Shown here: in pieces, positions 8,347 through 15,697 of the stretch
How positions within the stretch are numbered: the first letter of the stretch is position 1
Layout of the letters: every line of letters begins with the position of its first letter
DNA from: Marinibaculum pumilum
GTDB taxonomy: Bacteria > Pseudomonadota > Alphaproteobacteria > Ferrovibrionales > Ferrovibrionaceae
Length of the DNA: 64,000 nucleotides
Assembly (NCBI RefSeq): GCF_042646425.1
Contig: NZ_JBHRTR010000054.1
Span: 62,001 to 126,000, forward strand
Reading direction: 5' to 3'
The notes under the pieces: model-generated
Seen by the model: only the letters and a program-made list of their open reading frames with translations
Told to the model about the DNA's origin: nothing
Database searches by the model: none
Position numbers and translations under genes: made by a program

Positions 8347-8997
8347 TCATGCCGCCGCCAGGACGACATCGCCCAGCACGGCAGAGAAATGGCAGGCGGC
8401 CGCGGCGAGGACGAAGACATGCCAGATCGCCGTCTGGAACGGCAGCCGCTCCCAGCGGTAGAACAGCACGCCGATCGTGTAGAGCAGCCCGCCGATGCCC
8501 AGCAGCAGCAGGCCGGCGAGGGAAAGCGCCGAGAGCAGCGGCTCCAGCGCCACCAGGACGGTCCAGCCGAGCAGCAGGTAGGCGGGGATCGAGAAGCGCT
8601 CGAAGCGCTCCGCCAGGAACAGCTTCGCCGCCACCCCGGCCAGGGCGACCACCCAGACGAAGCCCAGTAGGCCCCAGCCCCAGGCGCCCTGCAGGCTGAT
8701 CATCGCGAAGGGGGTATAGGTGCCGGCGATCATCACGAAGATCGCCGCATGGTCGATGCGCCGCAGCCAGCGCTTCTGCCGCGGCGAGCGGCTGAGGTTG
8801 TAGGCAGCGGAGCAGCCCAGCATCGTCATCAGCCCGGCGCCGTAGACCGCCAGCGCGATACCGAGCCGCGCATCCGCGCTCGGCGCGGCGATCGCCGCCA
8901 GGGCGATGCAGGCGGCAAGGCCGCAGGCCAGGCCGACGACATGCACGATGGCGTCTGCAATACGCTCCGGGCGGGTCAGGACGCGGCTCTTCGCCAT
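8347..8997 (-). CDS. Hemolysin III family (PAQR-type) membrane protein
   Basis: About 216 residues with seven hydrophobic helices. Family motifs are present: ADAIVHVVGL in helix 1, SAAYNLS after helix 2, RRIDHAAIFVMIAGTYTPF, and WHVFVLAAAACHFSAVL near the end. The histidines in HVVG, DHA, WH and CHF form the metal site known from PAQR relatives. The family is linked to membrane homeostasis; the hemolysin name is historical. The ATG at 8997 (MAKSRVL) has GAGAGAGCC upstream; an upstream GTG eight codons earlier is possible. Confidence 0.9.
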   Translation of the reverse strand: MAKSRVLTRPERIADAIVHVVGLACGLAACIALAAIAAPSADARLGIALAVYGAGLMTMLGCSAAYNLSRSPRQKRWLRRIDHAAIFVMIAGTYTPFAMISLQGAWGWGLLGFVWVVALAGVAAKLFLAERFERFSIPAYLLLGWTVLVALEPLLSALSLAGLLLLGIGGLLYTIGVLFYRWERLPFQTAIWHVFVLAAAACHFSAVLGDVVLAAA

Positions 8998-9079
8998 GGC
9001 AGGGCTCTCTCGGGCGGTCACTCCCTTGCGGCCCGCCGAGCATGGACCGCCGGCCGCACCGCCGGCAAGGGCATGCCCG

Positions 9080-9268
9080 TCAAGACGACGACTTGTGCTC
9101 CGTCTTGCCCTTGCGGCCGCTTTCCGCGAATTCCTCCAGCTGCCGCTCGCTCATCGACTCGTACATCGACTTCGCCGCTCCCTGCAGGGACCCGACCATC
9201 TGCTCGCCGCGCTTGGCGGCAAGGGCGGCACCTGCTGCCTTCTGCTGGCTCTTCGACTTGGCAGGCAT
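9080..9268 (-). CDS. DUF3008 family small protein
   Basis: 62 residues beginning MPAKSKSQQKAAGAALAAKR, then GAAKSMYESMSERQLEEFA and a Lys-rich end. This is the full-length pattern of DUF3008, small basic proteins common in alphaproteobacteria with no assigned function; similar in tone to plasmid-stabilisation or DNA-binding small proteins but not shown to be either. GGAGGATGGTC directly before the ATG fixes the start. Confidence 0.85.
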   Translation of the reverse strand: MPAKSKSQQKAAGAALAAKRGEQMVGSLQGAAKSMYESMSERQLEEFAESGRKGKTEHKSSS

Positions 9269-9473
9269 GACCATCCTCCGGTTTGAGTATCGTACCGGCA
9301 GGAACACGCATGGCCCGCCCCGGTTCGAGCGGCGCTGGGCTGGACCAGTTGACTGAACGTCACCGCCTAGGCTCCGCTTCCGGAGGGGTCACCCGAGCCT
9401 GTCGGCTGCCGCCACATGGTCCGGTTCGGCGCCGCCAGGGCCACCCTGGCCGCCGCCGCGACACTGGCCGGGT

Positions 9474-10781
9474 TCAGCCGCGATGCTCGCCGTTGCCGTA
9501 GCGGTGGCGCACCCGCATCTCGCTGACCGGCCGGTGCTCCGGCCCCGGGCCGCGGTCGGCGTCGAGCCGGCCCTGCATCAGCCGGCCATAGGCGCGCGCC
9601 AGCGGCGCCGCGGTGACGCCGTGCAGCAGCACGCTCAGGCCGACGGTGACGATGGTGATCGCCAGAAGTTCCTTCGCCCGGACAAGGTCGTAGCGTTCGA
9701 CGATCAGCAGCGCGAACAGGATCGAGGCCAGGCCACGCGGCCCGAACCAGCCCAGGAAGCCGATGGTGGCGAACGACACCCCGGATCCGACCAAGGACAG
9801 GGCCACAGGCAGCATGCGCAGCACCGTCAGGCTCAGCAGCGCATAGAGCAGCATATCCCAGGACAGGCCGGCCAGCCCTTCCGGCAGCATGGCGGCACCG
9901 AACACAAGGAAGGTCAGCAGGGTCAGGAACTGGCCCTCGCTCTCCATCAATTCATAAATGAAGTTGCCGCGCACCTTCACGGCATGGCCGAAGGCCAGGC
10001 CGGCCGCGAATGCGGCGATGAAGCCGTTGCCGCCGACCTGCTCCGCCAGCGCGAAGGCCAGCACGGCGATCGCCAGGCTGGCCAGGCCCTGGAAGCCGGC
10101 GGTCATCCAGCCGCGCGCAGTGGCGGCGTCGATCAGCAGGGCGCCGGCCCAGCCGACCAGGCCACCGACCGCCGGCCCCAGGGTCACCTGCGCCAGCGCG
10201 AACCAGGCGAGATCGGCAGAGCTCGAGACCCCGGCCGCCTGCTCCGCCGCCGCGCCGCCGACCCAGAGCGCGCAGACCAGGACCAGCGGCAGGGCCAGCC
10301 CGTCGTTCAGCCCGCTCTCCACGTTCAGGCTCTGGCGGATCCGCACCGGCACCGCCTTGCTGGAAACGACGGCCTGGCCCAGGGCCGCGTCAGTCGGGGC
10401 CAGCACGGCTGCCAGCAGGGCCGCCTCCGCCAGGGAAAAATGCGGGAAGATCAGCAGCGCCGCCGCGGTCCCCGCCGCCACGGTCAGCGGCAGGCCGAAC
10501 AGCAGCATGCGCATGGGCAGGGTATGGTCGGCGACCAGCCGGCCGAGGTCGATGCGCGAGGCGTCGGTGAACAGGACCAGGATCAGGGTCGCCTCGGCGA
10601 CCAGGTGGATCACGCCATGCTCGGGATGCAGCGCCGCCAGCCCCAGCCCGCCATCGCCCACCGCCCAGCCGAAGGCGACGAACAGCAGCGGCAGGGTCAG
10701 GAGCCCACCCTGCAGGCGCCGCGACAGCAGGCCGTAGGCCAGCACTGCAGCCGCCACCAGGATCAGCGCTTCCTCGTCCAT
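9474..10781 (-). CDS. CPA1-family cation:proton antiporter
   Basis: 435 residues with about 12 hydrophobic helices. Key family patterns are VLFTDASRIDL, AAVLAPTDAALGQAVV (the A-P-T-D exchange motif, Asp essential for ion binding) and SLNVESGLNDGLALPLVLV (E-S-x-x-N-D). FLGWFGPRGLASILFALL near the C-terminus is also typical of NhaP-like proteins. It should expel Na+, K+ or Li+ in return for protons across the inner membrane. The C-terminal tail is short and hydrophilic with no regulatory domain. It stands alone on the minus strand just before the peptide precursor cluster. Confidence 0.92.
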   Translation of the reverse strand: MDEEALILVAAAVLAYGLLSRRLQGGLLTLPLLFVAFGWAVGDGGLGLAALHPEHGVIHLVAEATLILVLFTDASRIDLGRLVADHTLPMRMLLFGLPLTVAAGTAAALLIFPHFSLAEAALLAAVLAPTDAALGQAVVSSKAVPVRIRQSLNVESGLNDGLALPLVLVCALWVGGAAAEQAAGVSSSADLAWFALAQVTLGPAVGGLVGWAGALLIDAATARGWMTAGFQGLASLAIAVLAFALAEQVGGNGFIAAFAAGLAFGHAVKVRGNFIYELMESEGQFLTLLTFLVFGAAMLPEGLAGLSWDMLLYALLSLTVLRMLPVALSLVGSGVSFATIGFLGWFGPRGLASILFALLIVERYDLVRAKELLAITIVTVGLSVLLHGVTAAPLARAYGRLMQGRLDADRGPGPEHRPVSEMRVRHRYGNGEHRG

Positions 10782-10863
10782 CGCCGCCCCTCCCCGCCGC
10801 GGTCGAACCTGGGCGCAGGATGGAACGGGCGGCGACGGGCCTCAAGGCATGGGGCTTCCGGTG

Positions 10864-11058
10864 TCAGAAACCATAGCTGCCGCTGATGGTCGGTTCATAG
10901 CCGCCCGGTACCCCGTCCAGATCGTCGGCCGAGGCGGGTGCCTTCGGTTTGCCGGCCCGTATGCCGGCGCTGCCAGGGCTATCGGTGCCGTCGGCGCCGG
11001 TCCTCTTGCTGTCTGTCTTTTCCCCGTCAGTCTTCTTCCCGGCGGTGACGCTGTCCAT
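10864..11058 (-). CDS. Putative secreted peptide precursor P2
   Basis: 64 residues beginning MDSVTAGKKT, with AGGAG nine bases before the ATG. The leader is hydrophilic and Lys/Asp-rich and ends ADDLDGVPGG. The tail after GG is YEPTISGSYGF (11 residues). The D-L-D-x-V-P-G-G signature matches the sister genes upstream, and the C39 peptidase of the exporter at 13.5 kb cleaves after such double glycines in related systems. It is the last gene of the P4-P3-P2 unit, 44 bp after P3. The core has Tyr, Ser and Phe but no Cys, so lanthionine or sulfur crosslinks are excluded. No database family is recognised; function (bacteriocin, signal, other) is unknown. Confidence 0.75.
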   Translation of the reverse strand: MDSVTAGKKTDGEKTDSKRTGADGTDSPGSAGIRAGKPKAPASADDLDGVPGGYEPTISGSYGF

Positions 11059-11102
11059 TCTCTGACACTCCTGCTGGCTCTGTATCCGCGCGCCGATCGG
11101 AG

Positions 11103-11252
11103 TCAGCGCAGAATGATGAAGAAGGTGTTCGATGCACTGCCCGGTGCGATCGCCCCCGCCGACAGGCGGTCCAGGTCGGCGGCCGGCAGCGATGCGGGCC
11201 TGCTGCCTCCGGCGCCGCCGGTCTCGCCTGTCCTGTTGGTTCTCCTGGTCAT
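11103..11252 (-). CDS. Putative secreted peptide precursor P3
   Basis: 49 residues starting MTRRTNRTGETG after GGAGACAGGGACG. The leader ends AADLDRLSAG and the tail is AIAPGSASNTFFIILR (16 residues). It is an obvious paralogue of P6: both begin MTR, share GGSRPA in the middle, and end N-x-F-F-x-I-L-R. The cleavage position is Ala-Gly rather than Gly-Gly, still acceptable to C39 peptidases. It sits 44 bp from P2 and 44 bp from the frameshifted P4. The core is hydrophobic with one terminal Arg and no Cys. The start chosen has the ribosome binding site; a longer reading upstream lacks similarity to P6. Confidence 0.78.
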   Translation of the reverse strand: MTRRTNRTGETGGAGGSRPASLPAADLDRLSAGAIAPGSASNTFFIILR

Positions 11253-11296
11253 CGTCCCTGTCTCCGCTTCTTTGAATGGCCGTTGCGCGGCCAGGG

Positions 11297-11435
11297 TCAC
11301 CAGATCCATCCCCAGTCGACGCTGCCGGCGGACAGTGCCTGCAGATCGCGTGCCTGCATCGGCGGCGCTGCCTTGTCCTTACGTGTTCCCGTTCGCGGGT
11401 GCCGCCTCGCTCGGGGTGGTATTGCTCCTGGTCAT
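11297..11435 (-). pseudogene. Frameshifted peptide precursor P4
   Basis: The ATG at 11435 follows the same upstream sequence as P3 (GGGAGACAGGCACG) and reads MTRSNTTPSEAAPANGNT before an early TAA. Skipping one base after AAC restores a frame that reads RKDKAAPPMQARDLQALSAG and then the tail SVDWGWIW. The N-terminal MTRSN and the L-x-A-L-S-A-G motif both match the neighbouring precursors, so a single-base insertion (or sequencing error) best explains it. The downstream frame also has its own ATG (MQARDL, 11359), which could give a 20-residue product, but without a clear ribosome binding site. As the first gene of its unit it is likely a dead or phase-variable member. Confidence 0.65.
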
Positions 11436-11507
11436 CGTGCCTGTCTCCCTGATGGAGGCGTCGCTTCGCGCCATCTGCGTCGCTGGTTCCGGAGCCGGCT
11501 CGCCATC

Positions 11508-11545
11508 GCCGCCCCATAGGTTTGGATTAGGTGGCCGAATGTGGC
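11508..11545 (-). promoter_or_regulatory. Shared upstream element of the P4-P3-P2 unit
   Basis: This stretch is repeated at 12348-12382, upstream of P7. Its core matches 19 of 22 positions, including the string GCCGAATGTGGC, flanked on the plus strand by GGATWAGG and GCCGCC. The core is an inverted repeat GGCC-N6-GGCC. Its near edge is 73 bp before P4. I read it as the promoter or operator of the unit; no regulator can be named. Confidence 0.6.
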
Positions 11546-11607
11546 CGGCCTCCGGCGGCGCGGTTTCCGAAGCGGGCGCAGGCCTGGCCGTCGGCGGCCC
11601 ATAGCGA

Positions 11608-11639
11608 CCGGGGCGCCGGCTGCCTGGCCGGCGCCCCGG
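11608..11639 (-). terminator. Hairpin between the two precursor units
   Basis: CCGGGGCGCCGGC and GCCGGCGCCCCGG form a perfect 13-bp stem with a 6-base loop. It lies 69 bp beyond the P5 stop and 63 bp before the P4 upstream element, the place expected for a terminator that separates P7-P6-P5 from P4-P3-P2. There is no clear U-run, so Rho help or an mRNA-stabilising role is possible. Confidence 0.55.
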
Positions 11640-11707
11640 TGGTGTCAGCCTGGTCGAAGAGAGACGCGGCGATCCCGAACCCCGGCAGGAGAAGCCTGCG
11701 GCCCGGG

Positions 11708-11860
11708 TCAGATCCCGCCGAGCGTCGGGGCGTCATTGATCGTACCGCCCGTCACGCGATCCAGTGCGCCGGCGGGCACGGCGTCCTTCCTCTGGACCGC
11801 GGGCCGGCGCCGCGCGGGGCCGTTCGCTCCGGTCGCCCTGCCTTCATCGGTGCTTGTCAT
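11708..11860 (-). CDS. Putative secreted peptide precursor P5
   Basis: 50 residues starting MTSTDEGRATG, with GGGGAG upstream of the ATG. A basic middle (ARRRPAVQRK) leads to the leader end AGALDRVTGG and the tail TINDAPTLGGI (11 residues). The L-D-R-V-T-G-G motif fits the other members. It is the third gene of the P7-P6-P5 unit, 27 bp after P6, and is followed by a strong hairpin. The core has no Cys and contains a second GG, so cleavage there would leave only Ile; the first GG is the likely site. Confidence 0.7.
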   Translation of the reverse strand: MTSTDEGRATGANGPARRRPAVQRKDAVPAGALDRVTGGTINDAPTLGGI

Positions 11861-11887
11861 GATCTGTCGCTGCTCCCCGTCGCGCGG

Positions 11888-12055
11888 TCAGCGCAGGATG
11901 GTGAAGAAGGCATTGGTGGCGGTGCCCAGCGTGATCGGGGCGGCCGTGCCGGCCGGCACATGCTCCAACGCGGCGGCGGACAGGGTTGCGGGCCGGCTGC
12001 CGCCGGTCTTGCCGGCTTCGGTTTCCGCCCTGGTCGCCCTCGTGCTCCTGGTCAT
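11888..12055 (-). CDS. Putative secreted peptide precursor P6
   Basis: 55 residues starting MTRSTRATRAETE, with AGGAGATTGGAACA before the ATG. The leader ends AAALEHVPAG and the tail is TAAPITLGTATNAFFTILR (19 residues). It aligns with P3 along its whole length (MTR start, GGSRPA, AAxL, AG cleavage, NxFFxILR end). Conservation at both ends with change in between suggests that export and the core terminus are both under selection. Middle gene of the P7-P6-P5 unit, between P7 (72 bp upstream) and P5 (27 bp downstream). Confidence 0.78.
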   Translation of the reverse strand: MTRSTRATRAETEAGKTGGSRPATLSAAALEHVPAGTAAPITLGTATNAFFTILR

Positions 12056-12127
12056 TGTTCCAATCTCCTGTTCCAGCGTCGCTTCGCGGCTGTCGCGCCC
12101 CGGCGATTCCTGCATCCGGCCTCTGCC

Positions 12128-12304
12128 TCAAAAGCCGGATCCCCCTTCCCGCGCCGCCGGCGTCGGCGTGTAGGTGAAGACGTCACCGCCGCCCGACAGG
12201 CTGTCGAGTTCCCCGGCCGGCAACGCCGCCTTGGCCATTGCCGCCGCGGTCCCGGCGTCGGCCGCCCGCTTCGCTGTCTTGGTCCTGATCTCGGTTCCGG
12301 TCAT
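12128..12304 (-). CDS. Putative secreted peptide precursor P7
   Basis: 58 residues starting MTGTEIRTKTAKRAAD. The leader is Ala/Lys-rich and ends AGELDSLSGG, the clearest L-D-x-L-S-G-G motif of the set. The tail is GDVFTYTPTPAAREGGSGF (19 residues), with Tyr, Thr and Pro and no Cys. It is the first gene of its unit and diverges from the exporter operon, whose first start codon is 190 bp away. The shared palindromic element at 12348-12382 lies 44 bp upstream. Confidence 0.72.
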   Translation of the reverse strand: MTGTEIRTKTAKRAADAGTAAAMAKAALPAGELDSLSGGGDVFTYTPTPAAREGGSGF

Positions 12305-12347
12305 CGCATTGGTCTCCCTGCCTGGGTCCTGGCGACGGCCTGATCCT

Positions 12348-12382
12348 GCCGCCTCATGATGGATAAGGGCGCCGAATGTGGC
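12348..12382 (-). promoter_or_regulatory. Shared upstream element of the P7-P6-P5 unit
   Basis: Second copy of the element at 11508-11545. Here the inverted repeat reads CGCC-N6-GGCG, against GGCC-N6-GGCC in the other copy. The outermost pair has changed on both sides so that pairing is kept, which suggests a protein-binding palindrome rather than chance similarity. It lies between P7 and the divergent exporter operon and could control both. Confidence 0.6.
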
Positions 12383-12494
12383 GACATCCCGTCCGGCGGG
12401 TTTCAGCGAGCCCCCTCGGCGGGCGCGAGTGGCACGGCGGGCACGGGCCTGCTATCACCGGCGAAACGCCATTTTCCCGGTCCCGCCGCCAGCC

Positions 12495-13511
12495 ATGCCC
12501 GAAGAGACGGACAGCGAGTCCCAAGCCGCGCCGGTGCGTCCGGCCCCGGCGGCGACGGACCGCCTGCGCGCGGCGCGCGAGGGGGTGGACACGCGGATCG
12601 CGCTGGTGCCGCTGGGCGCACTGTTCATGGCCGGCGGCGCGGGCCTGGTGCTCGCCGCGGTTCTCGCCTGGGCGGTCTTCGGCACAGTCCGCAGCACCGC
12701 CGCCGGCACCGGCCTGATCCTGCAACAGGGCGAGAGCTTCCATCCGGTTCAGTCCCTGTCGGACGGCGTGGTGGCGGAAATCCGTGCGGTGCCCGGCGAC
12801 CAGGTCGCCGCCGGCGACCTGCTGCTGGTCCTGCACGACCCGCGGGTGGTAGCGCGGCTGAACCTGTCCGCCAGGCGCATGGAAGAATTATCTGCCGCCC
12901 AGCGCGACGGCCGCGGCGATCCCGGTGCCGTTCGCGCCGCCCTGGCCGAGCAGTCGGCCATCCACCGCCGGCTGCAGGCGGAATATGCGGCACTGCAGCG
13001 GGTCGACGCTCCCGTCGCCGGCAGGGTGGAGGAACTGCGCGTGGCCGTCGGGCAGGCGGTGGGGCCCGCGACCGTGCTGGCAACCCTGGTCGCCGGCGCC
13101 AGCCGTCTGGCTGCGCCGGAGATGCTGGCCTTCCTGTCGACCGCGGACGCACCCCGTGTCCGTGCCGGAATGGCAGCGCGGGTTTCCCCGATCACGGTCC
13201 CCGATGCCGCCTATGGGGCGATCCCAGGCACGGTCACCGAGGTGTCGGACCTGCCGGTGTCGCGGGCGGAGATCGCCGCGCTGCTGCAGGACGATGATCG
13301 CGCCGCCAGGCTGACGGTCGCCGGCGATCCCTATCTCGCCCGGATCCGTCTGCAGGCGGATGACGGCACGCCGAGCGGCTTCGCCTGGACCGCCGGCGAC
13401 GGTCCGCCCTGGCCCATCGGCCTGGGCATCGCCGCCGCCGCCGAGGTGGTGGTGGCGGAGACCGCCCCCATCGCCCTCCTGCTGCCCGTGTTCGGCGCGC
13501 TGGCGCCGTGA
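12495..13511 (+). CDS. HlyD-like periplasmic adaptor of an NHLM-type peptide exporter
   Basis: 338 residues. After a Pro/Ala-rich cytoplasmic start there is one membrane helix (ALFMAGGAGLVLAAVLAWAVF, split as LFMAGGAGLVLAAVL). A biotinyl-lipoyl-like part (SLSDGVVAEIRAVPGDQVAA, GDLLLVLHDP) follows, then a short helical hairpin and the return strand DAPVAGRVEELRVAVGQAVG. This is the layout of the NHLM bacteriocin secretion protein family (TIGR03794 type), shorter than classic HlyD. It should link the two ABC proteins to the outer envelope. No outer-membrane TolC gene is nearby. The ATG at 12495 precedes the TM by about 45 residues; the upstream reading is not family-like. Its stop overlaps the next gene by 4 bases. 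Confidence 0.85.
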   Translation: MPEETDSESQAAPVRPAPAATDRLRAAREGVDTRIALVPLGALFMAGGAGLVLAAVLAWAVFGTVRSTAAGTGLILQQGESFHPVQSLSDGVVAEIRAVPGDQVAAGDLLLVLHDPRVVARLNLSARRMEELSAAQRDGRGDPGAVRAALAEQSAIHRRLQAEYAALQRVDAPVAGRVEELRVAVGQAVGPATVLATLVAGASRLAAPEMLAFLSTADAPRVRAGMAARVSPITVPDAAYGAIPGTVTEVSDLPVSRAEIAALLQDDDRAARLTVAGDPYLARIRLQADDGTPSGFAWTAGDGPPWPIGLGIAAAAEVVVAETAPIALLLPVFGALAP

Positions 13512-15697
13512 CCGATACCGGGCCGGCACCGCCCCGCTCCCGCCCGGTGCGGACACCGGTCGTGCTGCAGATGGAGGCGGTGGAATGCGGCGCCGCCTGC
13601 CTGGGGATCGTCCTGGGCCATTTCGGCCGTCACGTGCCGCTGGAGGAACTGCGCATCGCCTGCGGCGTCTCCCGCGACGGCAGCACCGCGGGCAGCATGG
13701 TGCGGGTGGCGGCGGCGCACGGCCTGGAGGCCGAGGGCTACCGGATGGACGTCGAGGAGGTGCTGGCCGGGCCGCTGCCGTCGGTCGTCCTGTGGAACAA
13801 CAACCATTTTCTGGTCGTGGAGGGTGCACGCGGCGACCATGTGCGCCTGAACGATCCCGCGCATGGCCGGCGCAAGGTCAGCCTGGCCGAGTTCGCCACC
13901 GGCTATTCCGGCATCGTGCTGACCTTCGCGCCGGGCCCCGGCTTCCAGCGCGGCGGCCGTCCGCCCCGGCCGGTATCGCGCCTTGTCGCGGCTGTCGCGG
14001 CACGCCCCGGCCGCCTGGCCTTCGTGCTGGCGACCGGCGTGCTGCTGGCCATCCCCGCCTTCGCGCTGCCGGCCTTCACCGCGATCTTCGTCGACGAGAT
14101 CCTGGTGCGCGGCCGGCCCTGGCTCGCTGTCCTGGCCGGCCTCCTGGTCCTGGGCATCGGGCAGCAGGCGGTGCTGGGCTGGCTGCAGGGCATGGCGCTG
14201 CTGCGGCTTGAACTGCGCACGACGGCGGAAAGGGCGGCCGCGCTGGTCGGGCACATGCTGCACCTGCCGGTGATGTTTTACGCGCAGCGCCATCTGGGCG
14301 ACCTGGCGGCCAGCGCGGCGGAGGTCCCCGCGCTGGCACGGCTGACCGCCAGCGGCTTCAGCCTGGCGGCAGTGAACCTGGTGACCGCCGTCCTGCTGCT
14401 GGCGCTGATGGCGGTGCTGGACCCGGTGCTGGCGGCGATCGCCGCCGCCGGCGCCCTGGCCAGCCTGCTGGTGCTGGTCGCGCTGCAGCGGGCCCGGCTG
14501 GACCTCTCCATCCGACTGCAGGCCGATACCGGGCGGCTGTTCGCCACCACCGTGATCGGCATCCGCAGCATCGAGACCCTGAAGGCCAATGCCGACGAGG
14601 ACGGCTTCTTCGCCCGCTGGGCCGGCCACCAGGCGCGCAAGCTGAACAGCGAGCAGGGCCTGGCCGTGCTGGAGCAGGCCGCCGGCATCGCGCAGCCGCT
14701 GATCGCGATGCTGACCATCGCCGCCGCCCTGGCGCTGGGCGGCCTGCGGGTGCTGGACGGGGTGCTGAGCCTCGGTGCGCTGCTGGCCTTCCAGGCGCTG
14801 TTCGCGGCCCTTGCCGGCCCGCTGCAGCAGGTGGTCGCCACGGCCAGCCAGAGCCAGCGCGCCGCCGCCGGCCTGCTGCGCATCGACGATGTCGCCCGTC
14901 ATCCGCCGGACTGGCGCCACGACCCGGCCGCCCCGGACAGGGACGCGGGCCTGCCGGCCGGCCCGGCCTCCCTTCGCCTGGAAGCGCTGCGGTTCCGCTT
15001 CAACCCGCAGGCGCCGGCGCTGATCGACGGCTTCGACCTGGACCTGCGGCCGGGCCGCTGGGTGGCGCTGGTCGGTGCGACCGGCAGCGGCAAGTCCACT
15101 CTGGGCCGCCTGGCGACGGGCCTCCACCTCCCCGAGGCGGGCCGCATCGTGCTGGACGGGCGCCCCCTGCAGGACTGGCCGCGCGAGGTCCTGGCGCGGC
15201 GTATCGCCACCGTCGACCAGGAGATCGCGCTGTTCGCCGGCAGCCTGCGCGACAACATCACCCTCTGGGACCCGGATCTGCCCGAGGCTGCGATCGGCCG
15301 CGCAATCGAGGATGCCGCGCTGGCCCCCCTCCTGGCCGGGCTGCCCGGCGGGCTCGACTCCCGTGTCGACGAGGACGGGCGCAATTTCAGCGGCGGCGAG
15401 CGCCAGCGTGTCGAACTGGCGCGGGCGCTGGCCCGCGATCCGGCGCTGCTGGTGCTGGACGAGGGGACCTCCGCGCTGGACCCCGTGACGGAAGCGGCGG
15501 TGATGGCCGCCCTGCGCCGTCGCGGCCTGTCCTGCCTGGTGATCGCGCATCGGCTGAGCACGGTGCGGGACTGCGACGAGATCATCGTGATGGAGCGGGG
15601 CCGCATCGCCGAGCGCGGCGACCATGCCGCCCTGCTGGCGGCAGGCGGGCTCTATGCCCGGATGCTGGCGGCCGAAGGCGGCGAGGCCGGGACATGA
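13508..15697 (+). CDS. C39 peptidase / ABC transporter of the NHLM type
   Basis: 729 residues from a GTG start that overlaps the previous stop (GTGA). The N-terminal C39 bacteriocin peptidase has Gln21, Cys27 (VECGAACLGI), His100 (WNNNHFLVVEG) and Asp116 (LNDPAHGRR), so the catalytic set is intact. Membrane helices span about residues 155-440. The ATPase has Walker A GATGSGKST at about 523, signature FSGGERQRV at about 627 and Walker B LLVLDEGTSALD. Such proteins cut leader peptides after a double glycine while exporting the core. This is the component that makes the surrounding GG-motif small genes plausible substrates. It matches NHLM exporter protein 1 (TIGR03796 type). Confidence 0.93.
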   Translation: MTDTGPAPPRSRPVRTPVVLQMEAVECGAACLGIVLGHFGRHVPLEELRIACGVSRDGSTAGSMVRVAAAHGLEAEGYRMDVEEVLAGPLPSVVLWNNNHFLVVEGARGDHVRLNDPAHGRRKVSLAEFATGYSGIVLTFAPGPGFQRGGRPPRPVSRLVAAVAARPGRLAFVLATGVLLAIPAFALPAFTAIFVDEILVRGRPWLAVLAGLLVLGIGQQAVLGWLQGMALLRLELRTTAERAAALVGHMLHLPVMFYAQRHLGDLAASAAEVPALARLTASGFSLAAVNLVTAVLLLALMAVLDPVLAAIAAAGALASLLVLVALQRARLDLSIRLQADTGRLFATTVIGIRSIETLKANADEDGFFARWAGHQARKLNSEQGLAVLEQAAGIAQPLIAMLTIAAALALGGLRVLDGVLSLGALLAFQALFAALAGPLQQVVATASQSQRAAAGLLRIDDVARHPPDWRHDPAAPDRDAGLPAGPASLRLEALRFRFNPQAPALIDGFDLDLRPGRWVALVGATGSGKSTLGRLATGLHLPEAGRIVLDGRPLQDWPREVLARRIATVDQEIALFAGSLRDNITLWDPDLPEAAIGRAIEDAALAPLLAGLPGGLDSRVDEDGRNFSGGERQRVELARALARDPALLVLDEGTSALDPVTEAAVMAALRRRGLSCLVIAHRLSTVRDCDEIIVMERGRIAERGDHAALLAAGGLYARMLAAEGGEAGT

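Noticed and set aside
9310..9480. Small plus-strand frame starting MARPGSSGAGLDQLTE as a further peptide precursor
   Set aside because: It has LDQL but no following GG at the right distance, is on the opposite strand from all other precursors, and lacks a ribosome site.
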